Assembly: GCA_947359465.1 (NCBI GenBank)
Contig: OX375872.1
Coordinates: forward strand, 126,740,337-126,804,336
Source: Metellina segmentata
Lineage: Eukaryota > Arthropoda > Arachnida > Araneae > Tetragnathidae
Direction of reading: 5' to 3'
Length of the DNA stretch: 64,000 bases
Part shown: positions 48,501 to 55,000 of the stretch, in pieces
Numbering within the stretch: position 1 is the first letter of the stretch
Layout of the letters: each line of letters begins with the position of its first letter
Made by a program: the position numbers and the translations under genes
Notes under the pieces: generated by a model
The model's input: the letters and a program-made list of their open reading frames with translations, nothing else
What the model was told of the DNA's origin: nothing
Databases searched by the model: none

Positions 48501-51324
48501 TTCTTCACTTAGCAATTTTGAAGCCATCTGAGGATTTTTCTCATACTTAGATTTTTATTCAAAATGAGATGTGAATAGTTTATTTTATCACCTTCATAAA
48601 ATAGCATTTAAAGCTAATGGCAGTCAGCAGACCTTGCTCATATTACTCATTGTAATCAGTTTAAAGGGAGTAAGGGTAATCATTTTTTTTCATTGCCCTT
48701 GACAGATTCTAATTTGATTTTATACATTATCTACTTGATATTATATATTATTGTACAGAGCCCATTGGACCTGTAGTAAACATTCATCCCTTTTAACTGC
48801 TAGTAATTTCCTACAAATCGTTGCTGATTTTCACTTGATTTTACAAAAAAAAAATGATTACAGCCATTGATTAATCATGTGTTAGCAATTTTTCAGCTGC
48901 TCCTTCAGAAGTTACTAAATGCAAAATTCTCTACAAATTATGTAACATGTTATTAAACTGCAGCTTCACACTTAAGATGGCAATGAATTTGTCTTCACTC
49001 AAAATCTTGTACATGGCCATGTCACTAATGATCAAGTATTATACTTATTGTCATATTAAAATTTCCACAAAATGAATCATAATAACCATTTATGATTAAT
49101 TCTGTGGTATTAAAAAAAAACTAAATTTATTCAATTGAACTTTGCTGAAATGTGTCGAGAATGTTTTTCAAGGTAATCAAAACCTAAATGTATTCTCTAA
49201 TTTAATAAGTTTTATTGATGAAATTGTTAAGATCAGACAATTAATAACTTTTTCTTTCAGAAATCAAATTTATTACTTGAAATTTGTAAGCAATTCATCC
49301 TCAAAGTGAAACTGCTTTCCAGAATCAACCTACCTGACACAATATATGACCAGTAAATATTTTTTTCTACTTCATAAAACTTTGTTCCTCTTTTATTCTG
49401 CTTGATTTTCATTGGCATGTCCCATCTTATTTGGCATTGACTCTTACTAGTCTTTTTTCATTTGATTGGTTATTAATTACTTTTATTTTTCAAAACATGC
49501 ATGTGAACTATGTCTTCCTGAAAGACTTCAGAAGTTTGCCCACTTTTTCATATTGCAAAGAGAAAGTTACACTCCAGCCTGACTGGAGTAACAACTGTTG
49601 CTGTGAGACACTAGTCCTAAATCATTCCTTTTTATTTTAAATTTGTGCAGGTTGAATTGGTCCAATACCTCTATAGTAGTGGACTGTATTATAATGTAAG
49701 CAAATCGTAACAAAAAACAACCTTTATTAATAGTAAACTTAACAACGTATTGGATCGACCACTCTCATCTAGGCTAAGGAAGCCTAGTACAAATTAGGGC
49801 TAAGGAAGCCGCGCGTTCTTAAGCTCTAGGAGAGTACCTATCTCCTCCATCTCTCAAGCCTCAATGGCACCCACGCGCTCACACAGTGCCCTCTTTAGTA
49901 TGTGGGAGACAACACTCCCTGCGCTCACACAGCACCCTTTACAATATAGAGATTTAACACAGGTTATACTTTATTTTTCTAGATGTACGAAATCAAGCAA
50001 AGGTGCTCTATGTATTAATAGTGTGAGAGATTCTGAGCATGGTTATACTTTAAAGGACACAGAATGCTTTAATATCATCAGTTTTCTCCAAAGTTGCGAG
50101 TCTGGGGTAAGTTGTTTACTTTTAAAATGTTGTGATTTACTTTTACTTATACAATTGAACCTTGTTATGTCGCACATTCGGTTATCATTTATATTGCTAT
50201 TTTACTTGTTTCCAATATATTTTCAGCTTGGAAGCATGTGAAATCTCAATCTGTTTCTTTTGAATTTGGAGTTCATACACATGCCCAGTCAAAAATATTC
50301 TACCTTATTTAATAATGTTTTTAAATGGTGTACCATCAACATTTTATAACTTTTAGCTTTACTTTATTTTATATAAGCATATGATTTAATGTATGTGATT
50401 TTGTGGCTCTTCAATTTCTGCAATAAGTATATATTTCTTGACCCTCATTAGGTCATACTTTCTCTTGACCCGTGTATTCAAGGAGCTACTGTACATGTGT
50501 TTTTGCAAATTTTGACTAAATTATTCCCTTTTGAAAACATTTTTATCACAGCAAAATTTTAATAAGTTTACAAAACATGAAAATAACAATGAATGGTGCT
50601 TGACAACTTTGCTGGTTTGATTTAACTCCAATTTATGGTATTTAATGAACATATTTTACTACCAAACAATATGGATTTTAAGTTTTAAACAAGAATATAG
50701 ATGCATTGACTAAGTTCTGAATTGTTGCTTCTCAACTCACAAGAAACTTGGATTGATCAAATATATTTTCACCACTTATCTCAACTGAGGTTGGCTCAGC
50801 TTCTTATAGACAATCCAGCTGGTTCAGTGCTCGTATAGCAAATATTTCATATTCTTACTTCATTTTAAATGCTTCTTTTTCACTTACAATTTATCACAGA
50901 ATATGTCATTTTTTTTTTGTTTTGATAGATTGTAAAATAGCAGTAGTAAATGACACTATAAACTTTTCCATATTAATGAAATGCAATAATGATTTATTCA
51001 TAGAAAGCAATTAATTTTATTTTGTTACTTTAGTTTACACTAAGAGAGGAAAATAAACTTCCTTCAATTCAAGCAGGTTTTTATTATAGATCCTTTTATC
51101 CAGCAGTTTAAAAGCACTAATGTATGTAGTAGCATATATTGTGTAATTAATATTAATATGTGCTTTTTCGATAAACCTTAATTTGGTTATTTTCTTGTCC
51201 TTCTAGAAGCATTATGAGCCTTATGAGTCAACTGAATATCCAATTAGTGAATATAAAGATTTGATTAACATTATTATTGATGGAATTCATTATGTTCATA
51301 AGACTCTTTTCATTGAAAAATCAG
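12463..51324 (+). CDS. TRRAP: TRRAP-like HEAT-repeat protein, N-terminal 546 codons, 14 exons, continues past the window
   Basis: Exons: 12463-12541, 19719-19768, 23582-23695, 24815-24916, 31454-31537, 36497-36679, 37006-37166, 37671-37764, 39199-39337, 41876-41954, 43592-43811, 49261-49352, 49983-50106, 51207-51324. All phases agree and the joined frame has no stop (1639 bases, open at the end). TRRAP is a roughly 3,800-residue PIKK-family pseudokinase that anchors SAGA and NuA4/TIP60 acetyltransferase complexes and binds activators in the nucleus. Identification rests on colinear similarity, recalled from vertebrate TRRAP, across the first ~600 residues. Clear blocks are PKSCRSLRVLTEAP (exon 7), FVNLLKNC (exon 9), FVPWINDIL (exon 10), and YKDLINIIIDGI (exon 14). 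The FAT and kinase-like domains would lie downstream. Similarity is modest, so a diverged paralogue is possible. Confidence 0.7.
12985..13660 (+). pseudogene. CR1-like LINE, 3' end of ORF2 and tail
   Basis: In intron 1. Broken frames read KDLGVIIHRDFK, then LVRPHLEYAVQFWAPYMRKD, ERVQHRATKIIKGL, LERRRRGDLIQLFKFVKQG and IDSRNALPENIV. This is the characteristic C-terminus of CR1/Jockey-type non-LTR reverse transcriptases, after the catalytic domain. A stop is followed by a short 3' region (CTTGAGCCTGTAGCTGGTCG) and a tail of ATTTGT repeats. The copy is 5'-truncated, lacks the catalytic FADD-type box and has at least two frame breaks. It cannot be functional. Confidence 0.85.
13661..15357 (+). 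other. Intron 1 segment without recognised gene
   Basis: Contains a perfect 12-bp-arm palindrome at 14000-14029 (ATGGCCATTTTG, 6-bp loop) and a run of 13 C at 15048-15060. The motif GCCATTTT followed by GTG or CTG recurs near 12951 and 24651. Open frames at 14326-14723 look random. Confidence 0.4.
15358..17503 (-). mobile_element. pogo/Tigger-type Tc1-mariner superfamily element, decayed
   Basis: Terminal inverted repeats of about 24 bp (GGGGAAGACGGGGTACAATG inward, one mismatch in the outer 24) are flanked by the TA target typical of the superfamily (15356-15357 and 17504-17505). The subterminal sequence repeats the motif GGGGTACAATGAAACAC several times (15560-15605, 17180-17235). The transposase remnant lies on the minus strand. 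Confidence 0.85.
16209..16860 (-). pseudogene. pogo/Jerky-type DDE transposase remnant
   Basis: Read from 16860 down to 16209 in shifting frames: GQRGVLVTICGFINASGNSI, PRVNFKFYMLNGAPCG, SGWMNGDIFV, MDYHESYITISSLNFTKDNG, NDWML, GRTISIYEI, and GFSATGIWPFNREMF ending near VSDRP. These follow in order the DDE/DDD core and C-terminal signature (GIWPFN) of Tigger/Jerky transposases. The second catalytic aspartate, in MDYHES, is visible. At least one stop and two frameshifts occur, and the N-terminal CENP-B/HTH part was not found. Confidence 0.8.
17510..19615 (+). pseudogene. gypsy-type LTR retrotransposon remnant (gag knuckle to integrase)
   Basis: A CCHC zinc knuckle (CYKCRSSHHLARDCPNK) occurs at 17814-17870. 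Downstream come an unrecognised 112-codon frame (17984-18322) and integrase core pieces from 18700: LIGPIEPPSAKKHKYILC, HSRWPEAVPLKSLTAKS, DVIASDQG. They are followed in other frames by GLIERYYTVVKQML, TGVSTFQLMYGRR and a C-terminal SKNKLYTRWTGPGEI with LVKLPDGRRTHVHVNK. This order is Gag, Pol, integrase of Ty3/gypsy-like elements. Reverse transcriptase and RNase H are absent between 18322 and 18600, so there is a large internal deletion. Many stops; no LTRs identified. Confidence 0.75.
19719..19768 (+). CDS. TRRAP: TRRAP-like exon 2
   Basis: Acceptor TTTTCTAG, donor CAG/GTAGGA. The one carried base plus AT gives D, then ETIKLEISRILHGSLQ, matching the DETKLKMM segment of vertebrate TRRAP. Fifty bases, returning to phase 0. 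Confidence 0.65.
20247..20500. repeat. 66-bp tandem array, about four units
   Basis: Units begin CATCGTGACATCGCG at 20247, 20313, 20380 and 20446 (periods 66, 67, 66) and include CCTTAGCTAGCGCAGATCTC. The array is preceded at about 20178-20200 by the palindrome CGATGTATCGATACATCG. The G+C content is unusually high for this window. The open minus-strand frame 20493-20290 is a by-product of the repeat. Confidence 0.8.
20870..22308 (+). mobile_element. Nested TIR element carrying an uncharacterised ORF
   Basis: The left end TTAGGGTGCATCAA and the right end, whose reverse complement starts TTAGGGTGCATGAA, are inverted around the frame at 21250-21813. The flanks ACAGATA and ACTGATA match at six of seven positions, compatible with an old 7-bp duplication. 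The superfamily is not identified. Confidence 0.5.
21250..21813 (+). pseudogene. Uncharacterised dispersed-element protein, broken
   Basis: A 121-codon frame begins METRLISNIFGLGSKITYYD and contains LPTNLQVLKCMMYH, ERKACEKLIKLLDD and AKLRAIPLNRRS. It then stops, and the same protein resumes in shifted frames with YLQSMQNDCLATFESHDKCL and a charged coiled-coil-like tail (KLKRKEQRLQLQQIRRGK). The segment reads like a ~185-residue protein rich in Lys/Glu, without signal peptide or membrane segment. I recall similar proteins repeated in arthropod genomes but know no function. Position inside inverted repeats suggests element-encoded cargo, not a host gene. Confidence 0.5.
22726..23581 (+). other. 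Intron 2 segment with LINE-like tail
   Basis: No gene seen. GGCCAAATATGACCCTCTTGC and CCATAAACATAAAATC near 23093-23125 resemble 63856-63890 (GGCCAAATATGGCCCTTGAG, CCATAAAATCGAAAAACAAC). They probably represent the 3' end of one retroposon family. Confidence 0.4.
23582..23695 (+). CDS. TRRAP: TRRAP-like exon 3
   Basis: Of two nearby AGs, the one ending at 23581 keeps the frame: LILGNSSYADYVLDLYIKSI and IQFFADRKPSFILENSSQ, then CAG/GTACCA. The AG at 23591 would shift into a frame unlike TRRAP. It corresponds to the second HEAT helix pair. Confidence 0.65.
24815..24916 (+). CDS. TRRAP: TRRAP-like exon 4
   Basis: Acceptor TTTGCAG, donor CAG/GTAAGT. It encodes ILSEALLKLTCDIPSYFLKP then HFTNLFSLLCRFFQ, an amphipathic helix pair aligning with the vertebrate segment that ends in MFRFLE. 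Confidence 0.65.
25021..25380 (-). mobile_element. Short Helitron-like relic
   Basis: The left edge CCAGCACAGCATTGCCC resembles the 3' end at 51942 (CTAGCCCAGCATTGCC). The right edge ACTTCTTTTTATAATATG resembles the 5' end of the larger Helitrons (CTTCATTTTATAATA at 30607). Both termini are diverged, so this is a tentative internal-deletion derivative. Confidence 0.4.
26034..26273. repeat. ~85-bp tandem repeat, three units
   Basis: Units start near 26034, 26124 and 26207 with GGATTGATCCCGGACC-like sequence and end with TTAATTAAAAATTAC. It lies in the 3' non-coding part of the Helitron. Confidence 0.7.
26885..27172 (-). pseudogene. Helitron (PIF1-type) helicase C-terminal fragment
   Basis: Reads SPFQFKKLQFPVCLSFTVSI, NKAQSLKVVVLSLIKPCFSH and GQVF, matching the conserved helicase tail of Helitron RepHel proteins (motif around LSFA.TINKAQG). 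The arginine-finger end (ACSRVG) is corrupted. It is the last coding segment before the 3' hairpins. Confidence 0.75.
27970..28770 (+). repeat. Inverted copy of a Helitron 5' half
   Basis: Starts with GACTATTATAAAATGAAGTA (the family 5' end) in plus orientation and runs into LFHQFIVDMYSKIE-type coding relics near 28500-28550. It is the reverse complement, with divergence, of 30627-29460. The two 5' halves therefore point at each other across 28770-29460. Confidence 0.6.
29460..29773 (-). pseudogene. Helitron-like N domain fragment
   Basis: The minus-strand frame reads NMFHQFIVAMYSKIESEKVL, then YIRLKQ and a corrupted region. This corresponds to the segment of Helitron RepHel proteins usually read as FVDMYVKIE.ERL.YIR, upstream of the HUH Rep motifs. 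No HUH motif is preserved here. Confidence 0.65.
30628..31453 (+). other. Intron 4 remainder
   Basis: A+T-rich intronic DNA. Nothing recognised. Confidence 0.4.
31454..31537 (+). CDS. TRRAP: TRRAP-like exon 5
   Basis: Acceptor GCTTTAG, donor GAT/GTATGT. MDNEELCLLGFKIIKKNWEN then MDLSFSSD aligns with the vertebrate stretch ETENEENVLICLRIIIEL. Phase 0 on both sides. Confidence 0.65.
31538..32347 (+). other. Intron 5 segment, nothing recognised
   Basis: No element end or coding relic identified. AAGGAGCTTTC is duplicated near 32034 and 32055. Confidence 0.4.
32348..34138. mobile_element. TIR element interrupted by a LINE
   Basis: Left end CTAACGGCCATATTCACAAG and right end CTTGTGAATACGGCCGTTAG are inverted repeats with one mismatch. 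Subterminal TTAACTCGAGG/CCTCGAGTTAA blocks extend them. Ends of this GGCC.TATTCA type are common in PIF/Harbinger- or ISL2EU-like MITEs, but no clear target duplication settles the superfamily. Removing the LINE leaves about 970 bp without coding capacity. Confidence 0.75.
32515..33326 (+). pseudogene. 5'-truncated LINE: RNase H domain and C-terminus, poly(A)
   Basis: One continuous frame encodes a retrotransposon RNase H: acidic residues in NFDGEMHAIF, IVIFVDSQAAIQ and GNERADTLARE, with the signature WIPSHCGIYGN. A C-terminal PHCVLCGTSH...EHLFSC zinc-like motif follows. The frame runs into an A-tract (33310-33327). The insertion is bracketed by ACATTTGTTACG (32503-32514) and ACATTTTTTACG (33327-33338), an 11/12 target-site duplication. 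The RNase H-plus-terminal-zinc arrangement fits Jockey/I/R1-group LINEs. Endonuclease and reverse transcriptase are absent because of 5' truncation. Confidence 0.9.
34285..35545. repeat. ~350-bp tandem array, about 3.6 units
   Basis: Landmarks recur at near-constant spacing: CAGCCATC at 34351, 34698 and 35047, with a degenerate version at 35399 (347, 349, 352 bp). GATAGGTAGAGTAAGAATGA is highly conserved in the first three units. Units are diverged outside that block, so the array is old or conversion is patchy. Intronic, non-coding. Confidence 0.85.
35546..36496 (+). other. Intron 5 remainder
   Basis: ACAGTAAACCCTCCCTAAAT near 35624 resembles one terminus of pogo/Tigger MITEs, but no partner end was found. 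Nothing else. Confidence 0.35.
36497..36679 (+). CDS. TRRAP: TRRAP-like exon 6
   Basis: Acceptor TTTTCAG, donor AGA/GTATGT. IWILVRQIVLAYKDLNMDKI is followed by PEVEDISDVCVQTL. It matches the vertebrate FVKQIYKELPK region and the linker after it. The frame runs on into the intron without meaning. Confidence 0.7.
37006..37166 (+). CDS. TRRAP: TRRAP-like exon 7
   Basis: Acceptor TTTTTCAG, donor AG/GTAAGT. It contains VTLLPKSCRSLRVLTEAPKI, the most recognisable block (vertebrate: PRGSLSLKVLAELPI), then MLRTLVEFINLNPDQNLR. Ends in phase 2. Confidence 0.75.
37671..37764 (+). CDS. TRRAP: TRRAP-like exon 8
   Basis: Acceptor TGTTACAG completes the split arginine codon. KIANFSGYYIDFLIVQTNVL, then EFLYHIYMINE. 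Donor GAG/GTAAAA. It aligns with the vertebrate YADFIAAQIKTLSFLAYI segment. Confidence 0.7.
37765..39198 (+). other. Intron 8
   Basis: Contains an inverted pair: GAAGGAATGG-like and ATTCATGACTACTCTGTTCATTC elements near 38560-38620 and 38865-38920 (CTTTCAAAGATTTATTCATG against CATGAATAAATCTTTGAAAG), separated by about 270 bp. It is probably a small foldback element. No genes. Confidence 0.45.
39199..39337 (+). CDS. TRRAP: TRRAP-like exon 9
   Basis: Acceptor TTTTTTAG, donor after one base of a codon (T/GTAAGC). SGFVNLLKNCSSNAVYLQYA then LLQTLENLIKTKLKK parallels vertebrate KGMLQLLSNCPAETAHLRKE and the helix that follows. Confidence 0.75.
39338..41875 (+). other. Intron 9 with a lone hAT-like terminus
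   Basis: At 39527 the sequence CAGGGCTCGAAATACCCTGG, followed by repeated AGGTGCAC/GTGCACCT blocks, resembles the left end of hAT MITEs. No inverted right end was found downstream. TCTACTATAAAAACGTTTGT at 40649 resembles a Helitron 5' terminus. The rest is plain A+T-rich intron. Confidence 0.4.
41876..41954 (+). CDS. TRRAP: TRRAP-like exon 10
   Basis: Acceptor ATTTTAG. The split codon gives Y, then FVPWINDILINDLLTYKGST and SLKHLR. Compare vertebrate FIPCMDKLF and the following TARETLRPL. Donor AAG/GTAAGT. Confidence 0.75.
42203..43135 (-). mobile_element. Tc1/mariner-superfamily element, decayed
   Basis: Inverted ends CTGAGTGATTCATAAGTAAG and CAGGGTGATTCATAAGTATG (two or three differences) are flanked by TA (42201-42202 and 43136-43137). 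Minus-strand transposase remnants fill the interior. Confidence 0.8.
42285..42895 (-). pseudogene. Mariner-like DDE transposase remnant
   Basis: From 42895 leftward: PPTRKLIYDWLKKFETTAVC (helix-turn-helix part), then after a deletion FIFQLNGAPPHWSGDMRNYF, then PDALTPCAFFLWDYIKDYVF and TRIWAEMGNRFDVCSVTKGA with HIE. This is the order of HTH transposases with a QxDGAPxHW motif. Here the catalytic aspartate is replaced by asparagine (LNGAPPHW), and much of the segment between HTH and that motif is missing or scrambled by a ~47-bp tandem duplication (42658-42755). Confidence 0.8.
43592..43811 (+). CDS. TRRAP: TRRAP-like exon 11
   Basis: Longest exon here. Acceptor TTTTTCAG, donor ATG/GTAAGT. AFSFSVFLNLTEAIYDLLP is followed by EFWLHKICEPDLPIKTQIHL and CDIILKLAGSF. 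Compare vertebrate LAYSTLADLVHHVRQHLP and the NIDDESLPSSIQTMSCKLLL helix. Confidence 0.75.
43812..46159 (+). other. Intron 11, left part
   Basis: No recognised genes. T- and A-runs near 44850 and 45990. The open frame 44559-44347 (minus) and its neighbours look random. Confidence 0.4.
46160..47760 (+). pseudogene. Decayed member of an uncharacterised dispersed protein family
   Basis: Shifting plus-strand frames read TIITPELAAALD-like (with a stop), DRKAVFIISEAAISLGQNID, FVIHWDGKLMHDLAGKEKVD, CLPVLVSWKAASQLLAVAKI, ATGKALAAAFFEAIEDWG, AMCFDTTSLNTSSNSGACVL, LSPGAMHHARWMSKVIYSLK, and at 47524-47757 NDHAERAVALIQEYSGLVTH. I recall proteins of this kind as high-copy, function-unknown entries in arthropod and cnidarian genomes. 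The spaced aspartates (HWDGK, CFDTT) and ERA motif near the end would suit a DDE-type nuclease, but that is speculation. Many stops; not expressed as a protein. Confidence 0.6.
47761..49260 (+). other. Intron 11, right part
   Basis: Nothing recognised in A+T-rich DNA. Confidence 0.4.
49261..49352 (+). CDS. TRRAP: TRRAP-like exon 12
   Basis: Acceptor TTTCTTTCAG. KSNLLLEICKQFILKVKLLS and RINLPDTIYD parallel vertebrate LMRMLEVFVLKFHTIARYQL. It ends with CA before GTAAAT, a weak but usable donor. Confidence 0.7.
49685..49961 (-). mobile_element. Probable solo LTR, minus orientation
   Basis: On the minus strand the segment starts TGTGTTAAATC, has two GTGTGAGCGC blocks about 50 bp apart, an AATAAA signal followed by GGTTGTTTTTTG, and ends ATAATACA, giving TG...CA ends. 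No target duplication or internal region is visible, so this is tentative. Confidence 0.4.
49983..50106 (+). CDS. TRRAP: TRRAP-like exon 13
   Basis: Acceptor ATTTTTCTAG only 21 bp after the LTR-like segment. The split codon gives Q, then CTKSSKGALCINSVRDSEHG and CFNIISFLQSCESG. Donor GGG/GTAAGT. It corresponds to the variable linker of vertebrate TRRAP (CKPQSELG onwards), so similarity is low. Confidence 0.6.
50107..51206 (+). other. Intron 13
   Basis: Plain A+T-rich intron; no element or gene recognised. Confidence 0.4.
51207..51324 (+). CDS. TRRAP: TRRAP-like exon 14 with GC donor
   Basis: Acceptor CCTTCTAG. STEYPISEYKDLINIIIDGI and HYVHKTLFIEKS match vertebrate TDCRSLVKTLVCGVKTITWG. The junction reads TCAG/GCAAGT, a GC-AG type donor, leaving one base of the next codon. 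The next exon is beyond the window. Confidence 0.7.
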
Positions 51325-52062
51325 GCAAGTTTAATTTTTATTTACTTAATATTTCAGCATGTAATGTGTTATTATGATATTTAATATAACTACGGTTTTT
51401 ATCAAAATTTGTTAAGGTTATTCAGGGTGGTAACAGAACCGGGAAATCAGGGAATTTTCAGGGAACTTTTTAATTCTGGAAATATTAGGGAAAATTTCCA
51501 AATTTCACTAAATATCAGGGAATTTTTATGAAAACGGTAACTGTGGTCGTTTGTGGCCTATTTAAAGATGCGCGATTACAAATACTTTTGAGAATCAAAT
51601 AAATCATTTTTGTCGAAATTGTAATTAGAATATAGAACACTGCCGTCGTAATTTTCAAACCCAGTGAAAACCGTTGCCGTGAGGCCAGCGATACAACTTG
51701 TGGTATACAATCTTAAATTTTTGTAACTAATGGTTTTTTTTTGTGCATTAAATTAATATTTTTTGCTTGCATTTACATTTTTGTATAATTTTTTGGTAAA
51801 GCTTCTGTCTACTTTTATAGTGGTGTAACGTACTTGGCGCTTTTTTGGCGCACTTCTAAATTTGCCAAGGAAGGAATTATTTCAAATAAACCAATGAAAT
51901 CAACCGACAGTTCAACGAATTTTGAAAGAAATTTAAGAATACTAGCCCAGCATTGCCAGTGACGGTTCTTTTCTTGGGGTCAGGTGCTAACTAACTAGGT
52001 GCTGCTTGCTAACCACCAGTGATCGTTACGAATATGGTTTGAGAAACAAACCAAATGAGAAT

Positions 52063-55000
52063 TCATAGCCTATTGTAAACCAGACTGTAATTTAGATCTT
52101 GTATATTAGAAAGTTTAAGTTTTAAATCTTTTGTATAGCTAATATAATCTAGTAGCTTTAATAAACCATTCCAGTGTGTAATGCCAGGATTTTCTTGAAA
52201 TTGTGCGAAAATGTTTATTGCATAAGAAATATCTGGTCTAGTTCTTCCTGCTAAAAATGATAAGCTACCCACTAAACTTCTGTATGGAATTTTAGACATA
52301 TCTTGCAGTTCGCTATTATTTTGAGGACACTGAGATTTTGAAAAAATGACTCCTTTGGAAATGGGCAGTGATGAACTAGAGAAATTATAATTTTGATATG
52401 ACTCACAAAGTTTAATTATATATTCCGATTGATGTATATACAGCCCTTCCTTTTCCTCTATAAATTCAACACCTAATAATTTTTTTTTTTAGTTTTACCT
52501 AAAATTTTAAAATCAAATTGTCGTTTTAAAAGATTAATTACTGTATCAATACAATTTTGATTTTTACCGAATAACACAATATCATCGACATATAATAGAA
52601 GAACCACATTCTTATCAAAAACATAAACACAGTTACACCAGCTAAACTTTTTAAATCCAAGCTCCCCCAATATTCTATAAATCTCAAAGTACCATTCTCG
52701 ACCACTTTGGTGGAGACCATACAAGGCTTTCTGTAAGCGACAAACCAAACTTGGGTTTTGCTGAAAACCAGGTGGTTGTTTCATAAATACAATTTCTCTA
52801 AGCGGGGCATATAAATATGCGCATTTAACATCACACTGCAGGTGTAACCACTTGTTAAGACAAACTAGTACGGCAAAGAAAAATCTGACAATACCAAAGT
52901 TTACTACGGGACTATAAACCTCATCAAAAGTTTCACCCTTTGTTTGATTGAAACCCTGGGCAACGAGACGAGCTTTAAAGCGTTCAATTGTGCCTTTGTC
53001 GTTTCGTTTTACTGTAAACACCCAGCGACATCCTAAAATTTTAGAATTCTCAGGTTTTTCAATTAATACCCATACATTTCTGTCATTCATAGTTTGTAGT
53101 TCATCCTCCATGGCTTTTAACCATTCATCCTTTTGTAAGGATTTTATTGCTTGTTGATAACTTTTAGGAATAAAAATGTCCTCGTCTAGTCATCTTGACG
53201 TCTTACTAAAATTACTCTCTTGATTACCATTGACTATTCCAGAGGATGTGTCAGCAGATTTGATATTAAAAATATCTGGTTGAAATTTTAAGTTATTTTT
53301 AATACAGTAATTCTTAACTTCATTTAGTGATCTTAAGCGTTGAGTTTTAGCCTCTTCAAAGTAGTAAATATCTATTCTCTTCCCATCAGGCCTGGTAATG
53401 GGTTTTCTAATCCAGTTAACTATCCTTTCACCCAAGGACTCTGGTTCACTATCACTTTCGACAGGGGAAGTTTCTTCCTCGTCAGTAGTAGGTTCATTCA
53501 TTAAAGGAATTTTACACAGTGTATAATCAGGGTCCAGGACTGCTTCCACTCGTTCAAACTTACAATGATCCGAGTCGGATTTTAAGGAAGGCGTTTCCTC
53601 AAAACGTACATTTATAGTCTCTACTATTTTTCGTTCATCAGGTAGCCATATTCGATACCCTTTAGTTTGTAGGGCATACCCAACTAAAATTCCTTGTTTT
53701 GACCTCATGTCCAATTTCCTTCTCAGTTGTTTAGGAACATTAACAAAAGCTTTAGATCCAAACGGTTTAAGATGTTTAATTGATGGTTGTTTTCCACCAT
53801 ATAACTCAAATGGCGTTTTTTTCTTGATTAGAATGACATAATCTATTCCATGTATAAACAAAATGCAAAAGAGCTTCAGACCAAAAACTCTGATTGAGCT
53901 TACTATCCCGTAGCAAAACATTTATACCATCTACTGCTGTGTAATTAAATCTCTCACTTACTCCATTTTGTTGTGGAGTATAAGTGTTAGTTCTTTCGTG
54001 TTTTATACCCAATTCATCGCAAAAGGTTTTAAATTGCTCATTTATAAATTCCAATCCGTTATCGGTACGTATGCACTTAATTTTTCTGTCTAAAAATCTT
54101 TCTGCACGTTTTTGAAATTTGCAAAAAGTATCAAAAGTATCCGATTTAGCTTTTAAGGGGTAGGCATAAACCTTTCGACTATAGTCATCTATTATGGTTA
54201 GAAAATACCTCTGTCCATTTATTGAAGTTTTAGGAAATGGTCCACACAAATCCATGTGTATTAACTTCAGTGGTTCGTCAGAACGAATTTTCTTAATAGG
54301 TTTAAAACTAACGCTCTTCCCTTTAGCTTCTTTACAAGGTTTACAGGTATCGATATTCCCTTTTAGATTTGGTAAACCCCTCACACAATTATTTTTGATT
54401 GTAGATTTAATGTGTTCAGAGTTAATATGAGCTAGTTTTCTATGCCAAGTATTAATATTCTCAACAGCAAAAGAAACAGATTTTGTAATTTTTTTATTTT
54501 TGAAATTTTTAACAAAATTCTTAGATTTACTAGAATATTGAGGGTAGACAAGGTATAAACCATTTAGTAATTTAGCTGTAAACAATATTTCACTATAACA
54601 ATCAATCACTTCAATTTTTCCTCTACCCCCTTTAAAACTAGCTCCTTTTCTGTCAAAACATGCCCCAGATAACAAATTTCTTCTTAATTCAGGAGCATAA
54701 GCAACATTACAAAGTTTAATCTTTACCCTATTAAAATGAAGAAACACAGTACCTTTGCCTTGAATTGGAATAGAAGCATTTTCCACTGCTCCCACTAAAA
54801 TCTGGTTATTAATTGGTTGGAACTCTGTAAACAGTTCTCTATCACGACAGAAATGTGTGGTGGCTGCTGAATCAAAGATCCATCCTTCGTCTTCCTTGGT
54901 GCTGGATAAGGCTTCCAGTAAAAAGCTTTTATCTCGACTTGTATGACGATTTGGACTAGGACTCCGGAATGGCTTCCTCCTTTCTAGACATGATCGCTCA

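Noticed and set aside
49864..50241. 125-codon plus frame
   Set aside because: Runs from the LTR-like repeat through exon 13 into the intron; the spliced exon explains the conserved part.
12463..51324. TRRAP-like exons as a processed or dead pseudogene
   Set aside because: Introns present, all splice sites usable, no stop or frame error in 546 codons.
52948..53157. Plus-strand frames across the copia element
   Set aside because: Antisense shadows of the reverse transcriptase frame.
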